The notes under the pieces are model-generated. The model was not told the DNA's origin, ran no database searches, and was given only the letters and a program-made list of their open reading frames with translations. Shown here one piece after another: positions 1-7,314 of a stretch of 64,000 nucleotides of DNA. The stretch comes from Thermasporomyces sp040195635 (GTDB lineage: Bacteria > Actinomycetota > Actinomycetes > Propionibacteriales > Actinopolymorphaceae), in NCBI RefSeq assembly GCF_040195635.1, contig NZ_JBEFTX010000010.1:1-64000 (forward strand), read 5' to 3'. A program made the position numbers and the translations under genes. Within the stretch, counting starts at the first letter, position 1; each line of letters starts with the position of its first letter.

Positions 1-2
1 AA

Positions 3-116
3 CAAGCCGCAATCGCCGGGTACCTCCGCTGGCACAACAAGCGAGCACGACCGAAACGACGATTCGCGATCGACTCCAAGATCCGCCGCCCCGATTACCT
101 ACCCAACGTTGCTTGA
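3..116 (+). mobile_element. Transposase C-terminal tail, IS630-like (partial, cut by window edge)
   Basis: Reading frame 3 is open from the left edge to a TGA at 114-116. It encodes 37 residues with a basic stretch (YLRWHNKRARPKRRF) and the ending IRRPDYLPNVA. Both resemble the C-terminal ends of actinobacterial IS630-type DDE transposases, a family recalled from general knowledge and not checked by search. The DDE catalytic residues lie outside the window, so activity cannot be judged. No clear terminal inverted repeat is visible just downstream. Confidence 0.5.
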
Positions 117-605
117 CGCAGCACTAGCGGCGACCCGCATCGCCGGTGTCGGGAGTGCAGCGAGTACGCCATCGGACGCTCGCCGATTGTGGGCGAGCAG
201 CGTCACTGAGTCCATGGGACTGACGCGCCCGGTCCCGAACGTCGCGTTCAGTTCGGGGTAGCGGTGCGGCCGCAGGGTGAGGTCGGCCAGTCCGGCCTGA
301 CGAAGCCGGCGCAGCTCAGTACCCAGCGCCCGCGACACCTCAATGGCGTCCGGGGGATCCGCATTATTTCCGTCTTTCGTCAGCACCTGCTCCGCGAATC
401 CTGAGTGTGATGGTAGCCATCAGTCGTTACGGCACATCTGCGTCCCAGGATAGGCCGACCGTGCTTGCGGCGGCGGTCATGCGCCGAGAGACACGGCGTT
501 CCTGGTGGGTTATCCGCCCGCCTTTGCGCCGCCGTACGACTGTGAATGATCCGGATAAGTGGCAGGCAGGTCAAGTCAACCAAGCAACTGAGGAGATGCG
601 CCGTA
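117..605. other. Region without a supportable gene
   Basis: About 490 bases beside the transposase tail. A minus-strand frame at 99-386 (95 codons) and short frames on both strands at 380-631 are open, but none has a recognisable domain or convincing ribosome binding site, and the first overlaps the transposase end. The region is probably the flank of the insertion element or decayed sequence. No inverted repeat typical of an insertion sequence end could be identified. Confidence 0.4.
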
Positions 606-980
606 ATGGACGAGCGATCCAACGGACATGAGGGCAGTGAAGGCAGTGTAAAAGACCGCAGAATTCATCATCTTCGCAATGCTCGGTGTCATCTGGACAG
701 TGGTGGTAGGACGATGAGTCGCGAATCACCAAACCTCAAGTCAGGACTCGTGGCCTGGGTGTGGGATAGCAGCGTCCTCAAGGACCGTGGCTATACGCAG
801 TCAGACTTGACGACTCTCCCACGAGTTCTGCTGAGACCCTGCCCACGGTGTCACGCCAAGCCCGGAGACCGGTGCATCAGCACGGGCAGCGGCCGTCCCA
901 TCGAAAGCCTCGACCATCAGCACGTCTCGCGGCGGATGCCTGGGCGAGCACAACAGAGTGACACGCGATCCAAACCGTAG
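606..980 (+). CDS. Small zinc-ribbon protein (phage-type zinc finger domain)
   Basis: The 124-residue frame carries a compact motif near its C-terminus, CPRCHAKPGDRC followed by HQHVSRR. This Cys-x2-Cys, Cys and His pattern is seen in the small zinc fingers shared by actinobacterial and actinophage proteins, so nucleic acid binding is the likely but unproven role. The ATG at 606 follows a GAGGAG stretch by about ten bases. The ATG at 714 follows GGTAGG and is an equally good start, giving 88 residues. The N-terminal 36 residues look unstructured, which favours the later start. It stands alone beside the transposase tail, and no partner gene is evident. Confidence 0.5.
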   Translation: MDERSNGHEGSEGSVKDRRIHHLRNARCHLDSGGRTMSRESPNLKSGLVAWVWDSSVLKDRGYTQSDLTTLPRVLLRPCPRCHAKPGDRCISTGSGRPIESLDHQHVSRRMPGRAQQSDTRSKP

Positions 981-1045
981 GACCAAACGAAGCTTCGTAA
1001 GCAGTCGAGCAAATCGGTTCGCGACGTAGCTCGACGGCGAGAGCG

Positions 1046-1690
1046 CTACGTCAGCGCCTTGATCTCGGCCACGGCCTTACGGGGGTCCTGGGCATCGAAG
1101 ACGAGTGACCCGGGCACGACGCCGTCGGTGCCTGCCGCGGCGAGGGCCGGCACCGTATGACGACGGATGCCGCCGTCCACGACGAGGAGCGGCCGGTCAC
1201 CCGTGCTCCCGCGCGCCTCGGCGAGCGAGGCGACCCGGCCGGCGGTCGCCGGATCGAGTCCGACGCCCCTGACGCCGATCGCGGTCCCGAGCACGAGGAC
1301 CCGGGAGACGGCCGGGAAGTGGGCGACCGCCTGGCCGATCCCCTGGTGGGTCTCCAGGCCGAGGGAGGGCTGGCACCCGAGGTCCCGGATCCGTTCGAGT
1401 GTCGCGTCGATGTCGATCCCAGGACCCATGTGCACGGTGATCATGTCTGCTCCGGCGTCGGCGAACCGGTCCGCCCAGTACGCGGGGTCGGTCACCATCA
1501 GGTGGACGTCGAGCAGCGCGGTGGTACGCCGGCGGAGGGCGGCGACGAGATCGGGCCCGAAGAGCAACTCGCGCGTGCGGTGCCCGTCGAAGACGTCGAT
1601 GTGGAAGCCGTCCACGACGTCGGCCAGCGCCTCGACCGCATCGCCGAGGGCGAGCAGGTCCGCTGACCACAGTGAGACGTACGCCCGCAT
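1046..1690 (-). CDS. Ribulose-phosphate 3-epimerase family protein
   Basis: A 214-residue TIM barrel of the RPE/allulose-phosphate epimerase family, expected to epimerise a ketose phosphate at C3 in the cytoplasm. Visible motifs are HIDVFDGH (metal site on strand 2), DVHLMV, ITVHMG and VDGGI near the phosphate site, and the length is typical. The usual phosphate-loop motif NPGFGGQ is replaced by a diverged LVLGTAIGVRG segment, so the substrate is probably not ribulose 5-phosphate. A GGAGGG ribosome site precedes the ATG at 1690. It diverges from the oxidoreductase at 1770 across a 79-bp region holding a dyad operator, which ties it to the same sugar regulon. Confidence 0.85.
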   Translation of the reverse strand: MRAYVSLWSADLLALGDAVEALADVVDGFHIDVFDGHRTRELLFGPDLVAALRRRTTALLDVHLMVTDPAYWADRFADAGADMITVHMGPGIDIDATLERIRDLGCQPSLGLETHQGIGQAVAHFPAVSRVLVLGTAIGVRGVGLDPATAGRVASLAEARGSTGDRPLLVVDGGIRRHTVPALAAAGTDGVVPGSLVFDAQDPRKAVAEIKALT

Positions 1691-1723
1691 GGGTGATCCC
1701 TCCGGTTCGCCACAGGGTGGGTT

Positions 1724-1752
1724 CGTTTAGACTCGGTTTACGAGTCCAAACG
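1724..1752. promoter_or_regulatory. Dyad operator in divergent promoter region
   Basis: CGTTTAGACTCG (1724-1735) and CGAGTCCAAACG (1741-1752) form 12-bp arms with a single mismatch around a 5-bp spacer. The element sits between the divergent epimerase and oxidoreductase genes. The most economical binder is the DeoR-type regulator encoded at 3715, but that link is inference. Confidence 0.6.
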
Positions 1753-1769
1753 AGCGAAAACGAATCTAC

Positions 1770-2810
1770 ATGAAGATCGACAGCGTCCGACTGGGCGTCA
1801 TCGGGTGCGGGAGGATCGCCCAGGTCGCCCACCTCCCCGCGGTCGCCAAGGCCGACGGAGTGCAGCTGGTCGCGGTCAGCGACCCGAGCGAGACGCTCGC
1901 CCACGGCGTCGCCGCCCGCTACGGCGTGACCGGCTGCACCGACACCGGCGAACTGCTGGGGCATCGGCTCGACGCGGTCCTCATCGCCGCACCCGACCGA
2001 CTGCATCTTCCGCTGGGCGTCCAGGCGCTGGAGGCGGGCAGGCACGTCCTCGTCGAGAAACCCGCCGCCGACACCGCAACCCACGCTGCCGAGTTGCAGG
2101 CCCGCGCCGAGTCCGCGGGCCGCAAGCTCCAGGTCGGCTCCATGCGACGGCACGATCCCGGCATGGCGTACGCCAAAGCCGCGATGGCCGAGCTCGGCAC
2201 CATCCTCACCGCCACCAGCTGGTACCGCATTCCCGCAACCCTCCGCCGGCCTACCGAAGCGGCGTTGTTCCCGGCGCTGGTGGTCGACGAGGACGTCCGC
2301 GCCCGGGAGGCCGGCTTCAAGGCGGACCGGGACCGCTACCTGCTGCTCACCCATGGCGCGCACGTCTTCGACACGCTCCGGCTCCTCGTGGGCGAGCTCA
2401 CGAACGTTCGTGCCCAGGTGGCCCACCATGGCCGCGACTACAGCTGGCATGGGACGTCCCGGCTCGCAGGCGGAGGCCTCGTCACGTTCGAGATCTCCGC
2501 CGACGTCCGCGGGGAGTACGCCGAGGGCATCGAGATCTACGGCGAACACGGCCACCTGAGCATCCGTTCGGACTTCCCGTTCTTCCGCCACGCCAGCCGC
2601 GTCCGCGTCCATCTGGACCGTACGCGCGAGACACGCACACCGGAGTTCGGTGCAAGTGACCCGTACCAGCGGCAGGTCGAGGCGTTCGCCCGTGCGATCG
2701 TGACGGACGCCCCGACCGACCCGTCGGGAGTCGACGGCGCGGCGGCGCTCCGGCTGATCGAGGCAGTGGCGACCAGCGCGGCTGCCGACGGCAAGGAGGT
2801 CGAGCCGTGA
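1770..2810 (+). CDS. Gfo/Idh/MocA family NAD(P)-dependent oxidoreductase
   Basis: A 346-residue two-domain dehydrogenase. The N-terminal Rossmann fold shows GVIGCGRIAQVAHLPA at residues 9-24, and the family motif EKPAA follows near residue 97. The C-terminal half is the alpha/beta domain that binds the sugar. The family oxidises or reduces sugars, inositols or keto-glycosides; the substrate here is unknown. There is no clear Shine-Dalgarno before the ATG at 1770. Its stop overlaps the GTG start of the next gene (2807), so it is translationally coupled to the TIM-barrel isomerase, a pairing repeated at 60385-62117. Confidence 0.9.
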   Translation: MKIDSVRLGVIGCGRIAQVAHLPAVAKADGVQLVAVSDPSETLAHGVAARYGVTGCTDTGELLGHRLDAVLIAAPDRLHLPLGVQALEAGRHVLVEKPAADTATHAAELQARAESAGRKLQVGSMRRHDPGMAYAKAAMAELGTILTATSWYRIPATLRRPTEAALFPALVVDEDVRAREAGFKADRDRYLLLTHGAHVFDTLRLLVGELTNVRAQVAHHGRDYSWHGTSRLAGGGLVTFEISADVRGEYAEGIEIYGEHGHLSIRSDFPFFRHASRVRVHLDRTRETRTPEFGASDPYQRQVEAFARAIVTDAPTDPSGVDGAAALRLIEAVATSAAADGKEVEP

Positions 2811-3718
2811 GTGGGACGCCGAAGCGGGCACCCGTCAACGCCGCTCCCGGTCCACCGGTGGAAACCGAAGTCGGCATCTTCGCGCGGACGTTCCGCCGGT
2901 CGAGCGCCGACGCGGTCGCCCACGCGGTCGCCGACGCGGGGTTCGGGCTCGTCCAGCTCAACCTCAACGCGTTCGGGCTGGCGACCATCCCCGCGACACA
3001 CGATGTCGAACGGATCGACTACGGGGGGATCCGGGCGAGTTTCGCGCGACGACAGGTGCGCATCTTGGGCGTCTCCGCGACCTACAACTGCGTGCATCCC
3101 GACAGAGATCGCCGCAGTCGCGAGACGGCCGAGGCCGACGCGTTCATCCGGCACGCGGGTCAGCTCGGCGCCGACGTGGTGACGTTGTGCTCCGGCACTC
3201 GCGACCCCGACGACATCTGGCGGCGGCATCCCGGCAACGACGACGAGTCGGCCTGGTATGACCTCCGCGCCACCCTCGACAGGTTGCTGGCGGCCGCGGC
3301 GGCGGCGGGTGTGCGGCTCGGCATCGAACCCGAACCCGGCAACGTCATCAGCGATGCCGTCCACGCGCGCCGGCTGCTCGACGAGTTGGGTCCGGACGCC
3401 GACCTGATCAGCATCGTCCTCGACCCCGCCAACCTGCTCACTCCCGTGACCGCGGCCGGGCAGGATCGGATTCTCTCGGAGGCGTTCGACCTCCTCGGCT
3501 CATCGGTCGGGTGTCTGCACGCGAAGGATGTGCTGCCCGCCTCGGGTCACGCGGCCGCCGGCAGCGGGCTGCTCGACTACGACCTGGTTCTCAGCCTGCA
3601 CGCCGCGCTCCCTCGAGTCGTCCCGCTGATCATCCAGGACGCCACCGAGGACGACGTGCCGCGCGTCCGAGGGTTCCTCCTCGACCGCCTGCACCGGCAT
3701 TCGCGGAGGGTCCCGTGA
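2807..3718 (+). CDS. Sugar phosphate isomerase/epimerase (AP endonuclease 2-type TIM barrel)
   Basis: A 303-residue protein of the xylose isomerase-like TIM barrel superfamily. It shows GLVQLNLN early, GIEPEPGNV (metal-binding Glu), LDPANLL, and LHAKDVLP late, which are the usual metal and substrate loops. The GTG start overlaps the upstream stop and its own stop overlaps the regulator start at 3715. Members of this family isomerise sugars or, next to Gfo/Idh/MocA enzymes, process keto-sugar intermediates; the exact reaction cannot be read from the sequence. Confidence 0.85.
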   Translation: MSGTPKRAPVNAAPGPPVETEVGIFARTFRRSSADAVAHAVADAGFGLVQLNLNAFGLATIPATHDVERIDYGGIRASFARRQVRILGVSATYNCVHPDRDRRSRETAEADAFIRHAGQLGADVVTLCSGTRDPDDIWRRHPGNDDESAWYDLRATLDRLLAAAAAAGVRLGIEPEPGNVISDAVHARRLLDELGPDADLISIVLDPANLLTPVTAAGQDRILSEAFDLLGSSVGCLHAKDVLPASGHAAAGSGLLDYDLVLSLHAALPRVVPLIIQDATEDDVPRVRGFLLDRLHRHSRRVP

Positions 3719-4554
3719 CGGCGGCGAAGCACGAGGGACGAGCCTTTACCGAGGAACGCAGGGCACGGATCCTGGAGATTCTCGACGCGCGCGGTCGGGT
3801 GCGCGTGGCCGAGCTTGCCGACCTGCTCGCGGTGGCCGAACCGACCGTACGCAAGGACATCACCGACCTCGACCGGCAGGGTCTGCTTCGGCGTACGCAT
3901 GGCGGCGCACTCGCCCTGCGACCGGCGTACGAACCTGCTCTGGCCACCCGGGTCGAGCGAAACGTCGCCGCCAAACAGGCGATCGCGCGCGCCTGCCTGA
4001 CCATGATCGACGACGGTGACGCAGTGTTTCTCGACAGTGGCAGCACGATCCTCGCCCTTGCCGAAGAACTCCGGCTGGCCGTCGCCAGTGGTCATCCCTC
4101 CCGTGCCGGCGGACATCCGTCCCACGTCAACGTCCTCACCAACGCGCTCGGTGTCGCACAGGTGCTGGCCGACGTACCCACCGTGCGACACACCGTCGTC
4201 GGTGGGCAGTTCCGCACGTTGGGCGGATGCTTTGTCGGTCCGCTGGCGCTCGAGTCCATCCAGCAGTTCACCGTCAACACCGCCTTTCTCGGTGTCACCG
4301 GACTGTCGACCTCCGGCTTCACCGTGGCCGACGTCGCCGACGCGCAGCTGAAGAACGCCGCCATGGACCGGGCGCGCAAGGTCGTGGTCGCGATGGACCA
4401 GCAGAAGGTCGGCGCCCACGATTTCCGGAAGGTCTGCGACCTCGACCGGATCGACACCCTCGTCACCGACACCGACGACCGGCACCTGCGGCAATGGTGC
4501 GCGGATGCCGGCGTCGACCTGGTGATCGCCGCGGCGATGAGCCGGCGCGACTGA
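3715..4554 (+). CDS. DeoR/GlpR family transcriptional regulator
   Basis: Translation from the GTG at 3715 gives 279 residues; GGAGGG lies just upstream and the start overlaps the previous TGA. The N-terminus has the DeoR helix-turn-helix (RRARILEILDARGRVRVAEL with EPTVRKDITDL, residues 14-50) and the RRTHGGAL turn. The C-terminal half is the sugar-phosphate sensing domain with FLDSGST, VLTNAL and VVGGQ. It is the last gene of the 1770-4554 operon and probably controls it through the dyad at 1724-1752, responding to a phosphorylated sugar. Confidence 0.9.
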   Translation: MTAAKHEGRAFTEERRARILEILDARGRVRVAELADLLAVAEPTVRKDITDLDRQGLLRRTHGGALALRPAYEPALATRVERNVAAKQAIARACLTMIDDGDAVFLDSGSTILALAEELRLAVASGHPSRAGGHPSHVNVLTNALGVAQVLADVPTVRHTVVGGQFRTLGGCFVGPLALESIQQFTVNTAFLGVTGLSTSGFTVADVADAQLKNAAMDRARKVVVAMDQQKVGAHDFRKVCDLDRIDTLVTDTDDRHLRQWCADAGVDLVIAAAMSRRD

Positions 4555-4694
4555 CCACCGAGCAGCGGAGGCGCGCGGCCGCTGGGCGCCGCGCTCGAGA
4601 GGTGATGATCACGTGGAAGGTGTCGATGCGGCGATCGCCGGGCAAGTAATGAGCTACGTGCCAACCGCAACGATCGACAGGGGGGCGCCACCGG

Positions 4695-4778
4695 ATGCGG
4701 ACAACCTTCGCCGGCTGCCTGACCCTTATCGCCGCCGGCCTGGCCTACTTCATCGCGATCGCGATCCTCCACCGCTAG
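4695..4778 (+). CDS. 27-residue single-pass membrane peptide
   Basis: An ATG preceded by an AGGGGGGC purine run opens a 27-codon frame ending TAG at 4776. After MRTTF it is almost wholly hydrophobic (CLTLIAAGLAYFIAIAIL) and ends HR, giving one transmembrane helix with an N-terminal arginine. It ends four bases before the DUF6766 start at 4783, so the two are probably cotranscribed. It could be a real micro-protein or a leader; conservation upstream of other DUF6766 genes would decide. Confidence 0.5.
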   Translation: MRTTFAGCLTLIAAGLAYFIAIAILHR

Positions 4779-4782
4779 AACG

Positions 4783-5472
4783 ATGAGGACGAAGGTGCGT
4801 TCGTTCCTGCGCAACAACTCGTTGACCCTGGCCTTCGGGCTGGCCTTCCTCGCCACGTTGACCGCGCAGGCACTCGTCGGGCTCGCCGCTTTCAACGAAC
4901 GGCAGGTTGCCGAGGGGTTTGCGCAGGTGTCGTTCGTTCACTTCGTTATGTCCTCGGATTTCGGTGTGGACGTGATGGAGAACTGGCAGTCGGAGTATCT
5001 CCAGTTCTTCCTCTACGTCTTCGGCACCGTCTGGCTGATCCAGCGCGGATCGCCGGAATCCAAGCCCGCGGACAAGACCGGCTGGGAATCCGACGAGGTG
5101 CAGCTGGTCGGTCCCCACGCCGACGAGAAATCCCCGGCCTGGGCACGAGCTGGTGGAATCCGGCTGAAGGTGTACTCCCATTCGCTCGCCCTCGTCATGG
5201 GAACGATCTTTCTCATGTCCTGGTTCGCCCAGTCCGTCGCCGGTCGGGTCGCCTACAACCAGACGCAGATCGGGCAACTCCAACTACCGCTGACGTGGCT
5301 GGAATACATCGTCTCCGCAGACTTCTGGAACCGCACCCTTCAGAACTGGCAGTCCGAGATGCTCGCGCTGGTCTCGATGGCGGTGTTGTCGGTCTACCTG
5401 CGCCAACGCGGATCGCCTGAATCCAAGCCGGTCGGCGCGCCACACGACACCGCTACCGGACGTACCGGATGA
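4783..5472 (+). CDS. DUF6766 family membrane protein
   Basis: A 229-residue protein with four predicted membrane segments, recognised from the DUF6766 pattern. It is an internal duplication. Each half has a hydrophobic helix with a loop, the block ENWQSE or QNWQSE, a second helix, and the ending QRGSPESKP (near residues 86-94 and 208-216). Function is unknown; members are often near stress and envelope genes. Its stop overlaps the start of the lipoprotein at 5469, so peptide, DUF6766 protein and lipoprotein form one unit. Confidence 0.75.
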   Translation: MRTKVRSFLRNNSLTLAFGLAFLATLTAQALVGLAAFNERQVAEGFAQVSFVHFVMSSDFGVDVMENWQSEYLQFFLYVFGTVWLIQRGSPESKPADKTGWESDEVQLVGPHADEKSPAWARAGGIRLKVYSHSLALVMGTIFLMSWFAQSVAGRVAYNQTQIGQLQLPLTWLEYIVSADFWNRTLQNWQSEMLALVSMAVLSVYLRQRGSPESKPVGAPHDTATGRTG

Positions 5473-5942
5473 GCCGGCGTCGACTGTCCCGTGCCCTGAC
5501 CCCGGTGCTGCGTCTGGCCAAGGCACTGCTGGTGGTCGCGGTGCTGCTCGTGGGGGCGGTCGGGTGCGGCGCGGTGCACGGTCGGGAGGACGCCGCCATC
5601 GCCGCCACGCGGGAGTTCCGACTCGCCCTCGCCCGCCATGACGGGGCCGCCGCCTGCGCTGTGGTGGCGCCGGAAACCCGCCGGGAGCTGGAGCAGCTGG
5701 CCCACGAGGCGTGCGTGCGCGCTGTGGTCGCGGAGGAGATTCCCGATGGACGAGGGGTGGTCCGCCGCGTGGACGTCTACGGCGACCAGGCAGTCGTGGA
5801 ACTCGCCGCGTCCGGGGGCAAGCCCGGAGCGCAGGGAGACACGATCTTCCTCGCCGAATTTCCTTCCGGATGGAAGGTCGCGGCTGCCGGCTGCACCCAG
5901 CGTGGCGAACGCCCGTACGACTGCATCATCAAAGGAACGTAA
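5469..5942 (+). CDS. Putative lipoprotein, unknown function
   Basis: A 157-residue protein with a basic N-terminus (MSRRRLSR), a hydrophobic segment and a lipobox ending in VGCG around residue 35, so it is probably exported and lipidated. The mature part begins with a helix (AAIAATREFRLALARHDGAAAC) typical of small NTF2-like folds and contains paired cysteines near the C-terminus (AGCTQ, YDCII). It overlaps the DUF6766 gene by 4 bp. No family name can be given with confidence. Confidence 0.7.
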   Translation: MSRRRLSRALTPVLRLAKALLVVAVLLVGAVGCGAVHGREDAAIAATREFRLALARHDGAAACAVVAPETRRELEQLAHEACVRAVVAEEIPDGRGVVRRVDVYGDQAVVELAASGGKPGAQGDTIFLAEFPSGWKVAAAGCTQRGERPYDCIIKGT

Positions 5943-6001
5943 CCCGCCACGCATCTGATCCGACCGGACCGCTGCCACGATGCGGACGGTGGCACGTGCG
6001 G

Positions 6002-7180
6002 TCAGGGACGGATCAGGACCTTCACGGTTCCGTTCTTCTTCTGGAACATCTCGTACGCACCCGGGGCCTCGGAAAGCGGTACGTGATGGGTGGCGAACTC
6101 GTCCACGCCGAGCGGGTCCTCGTCGGTCAGGAGCGGAAGGATGTCGTCGACCCATCGCCGGACATTCGCCTGCCCCATCCGAAGCTGGATCTGCTTGTCG
6201 AAGAGAGTCAGCATCGGCAGCGGGTCGGCCATCCCGCCGTAGACCCCGCTGACGGAGATGGTGCCGCCGCGCCGGACGATATCGATCGCCAGGTAGAACG
6301 CATGCAGCCGGTCGACCCCGGCCTTCGCCATCACCTTCTCCGCCACCGCGTCCGGGAGCAGGCCGACGAGATGGTGGGCCACCTTCGCCGCCGGTGTCCC
6401 GTGCGCCTCCATGCCGACCGCGTCGATCACGGCATCGGTACCGCGTCCTTCGGTCATGTCCCGGATCACGTCAGGCAGGTCGCGGGTGTGCTCGCGCAGA
6501 TCCAGCACCTCGGCGCCACGCCCGCGTACCCGTGCGAGCCGTTCGGGTACGAGGTCGACACCGATCACGCGATACCCGCGGTGGAGGGCGACCCGGCTGG
6601 CCATGTCGCCGATCGGTCCGAGTCCGAGGACGGTGATGCTGCCACCGTCCGGGACACCGGCGTACTCGACCGCCTGCCATGCCGTGGGAAGGACGTCCGA
6701 CAGATAGACGAACCGGTCGTCGGGCGGCCCCTCCGGCACCTTGATCGGGCCGAACTGTGCCTGCGGCACCCGCAGGAACTCCGCCTGCGCACCGGGAACC
6801 TGGCCGTAGAGCTTCGTGTATCCGAACAGCGCGGCCCCCATGCCCTGCTCGCGGACCTGCGTGGTCTCGCACTGCGTGAAGAGCCCCCGCCGGCACATGA
6901 AGCAGGCACCGCAGGAGATCTGGAACGGCACCACCACCCGGTCCCCGGGCGCGATGTTCTCCACGCCGGCGCCGACTTCCATGACAACGCCCATCGGCTC
7001 GTGGCCGAGGACGTCGCCCACACTCAGAAACGGTCCCATCACCTCGTAGAGGTGCAGATCGGACCCGCAGATCCCGCTCGAGGTGATGCGGATGATCGCG
7101 TCGTTCGGTTCCTGGATCGCGGGATCGGGAACCTCGTCGACGCGGACATCGCGCCTGCCGTGCCAGGTCAGTGCCTTCAT
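6002..7180 (-). CDS. Zinc-dependent alcohol dehydrogenase (formaldehyde dehydrogenase-like MDR)
   Basis: A 392-residue medium-chain dehydrogenase from the ATG at 7180 (MKALTWHG, the usual start for the family); a start seven codons upstream is possible. Catalytic zinc ligands lie in GICGSDLH and GHEPMG, and the structural zinc lobe is CGACFMCRRGLFTQC. The nucleotide-binding motif is GLGPIGDMA. The long insertion before the C-terminus resembles glutathione-independent formaldehyde dehydrogenases. The substrate is not determinable. It is divergent from the FAD oxidoreductase at 7315 and probably independently expressed. Confidence 0.88.
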   Translation of the reverse strand: MKALTWHGRRDVRVDEVPDPAIQEPNDAIIRITSSGICGSDLHLYEVMGPFLSVGDVLGHEPMGVVMEVGAGVENIAPGDRVVVPFQISCGACFMCRRGLFTQCETTQVREQGMGAALFGYTKLYGQVPGAQAEFLRVPQAQFGPIKVPEGPPDDRFVYLSDVLPTAWQAVEYAGVPDGGSITVLGLGPIGDMASRVALHRGYRVIGVDLVPERLARVRGRGAEVLDLREHTRDLPDVIRDMTEGRGTDAVIDAVGMEAHGTPAAKVAHHLVGLLPDAVAEKVMAKAGVDRLHAFYLAIDIVRRGGTISVSGVYGGMADPLPMLTLFDKQIQLRMGQANVRRWVDDILPLLTDEDPLGVDEFATHHVPLSEAPGAYEMFQKKNGTVKVLIRP

Positions 7181-7314
7181 GGCTGAACACTTGCCCGACA
7201 CAACGGATCGTTACGCACGTCGAGCGTTGCCGGCTAACCGTTTCCGCCCGTCCAGCGGGGGCAGCAGTGACGGCGTACGGATTGGTCGGTCCCCATGTCG
7301 GAAAGGGCACCCTG

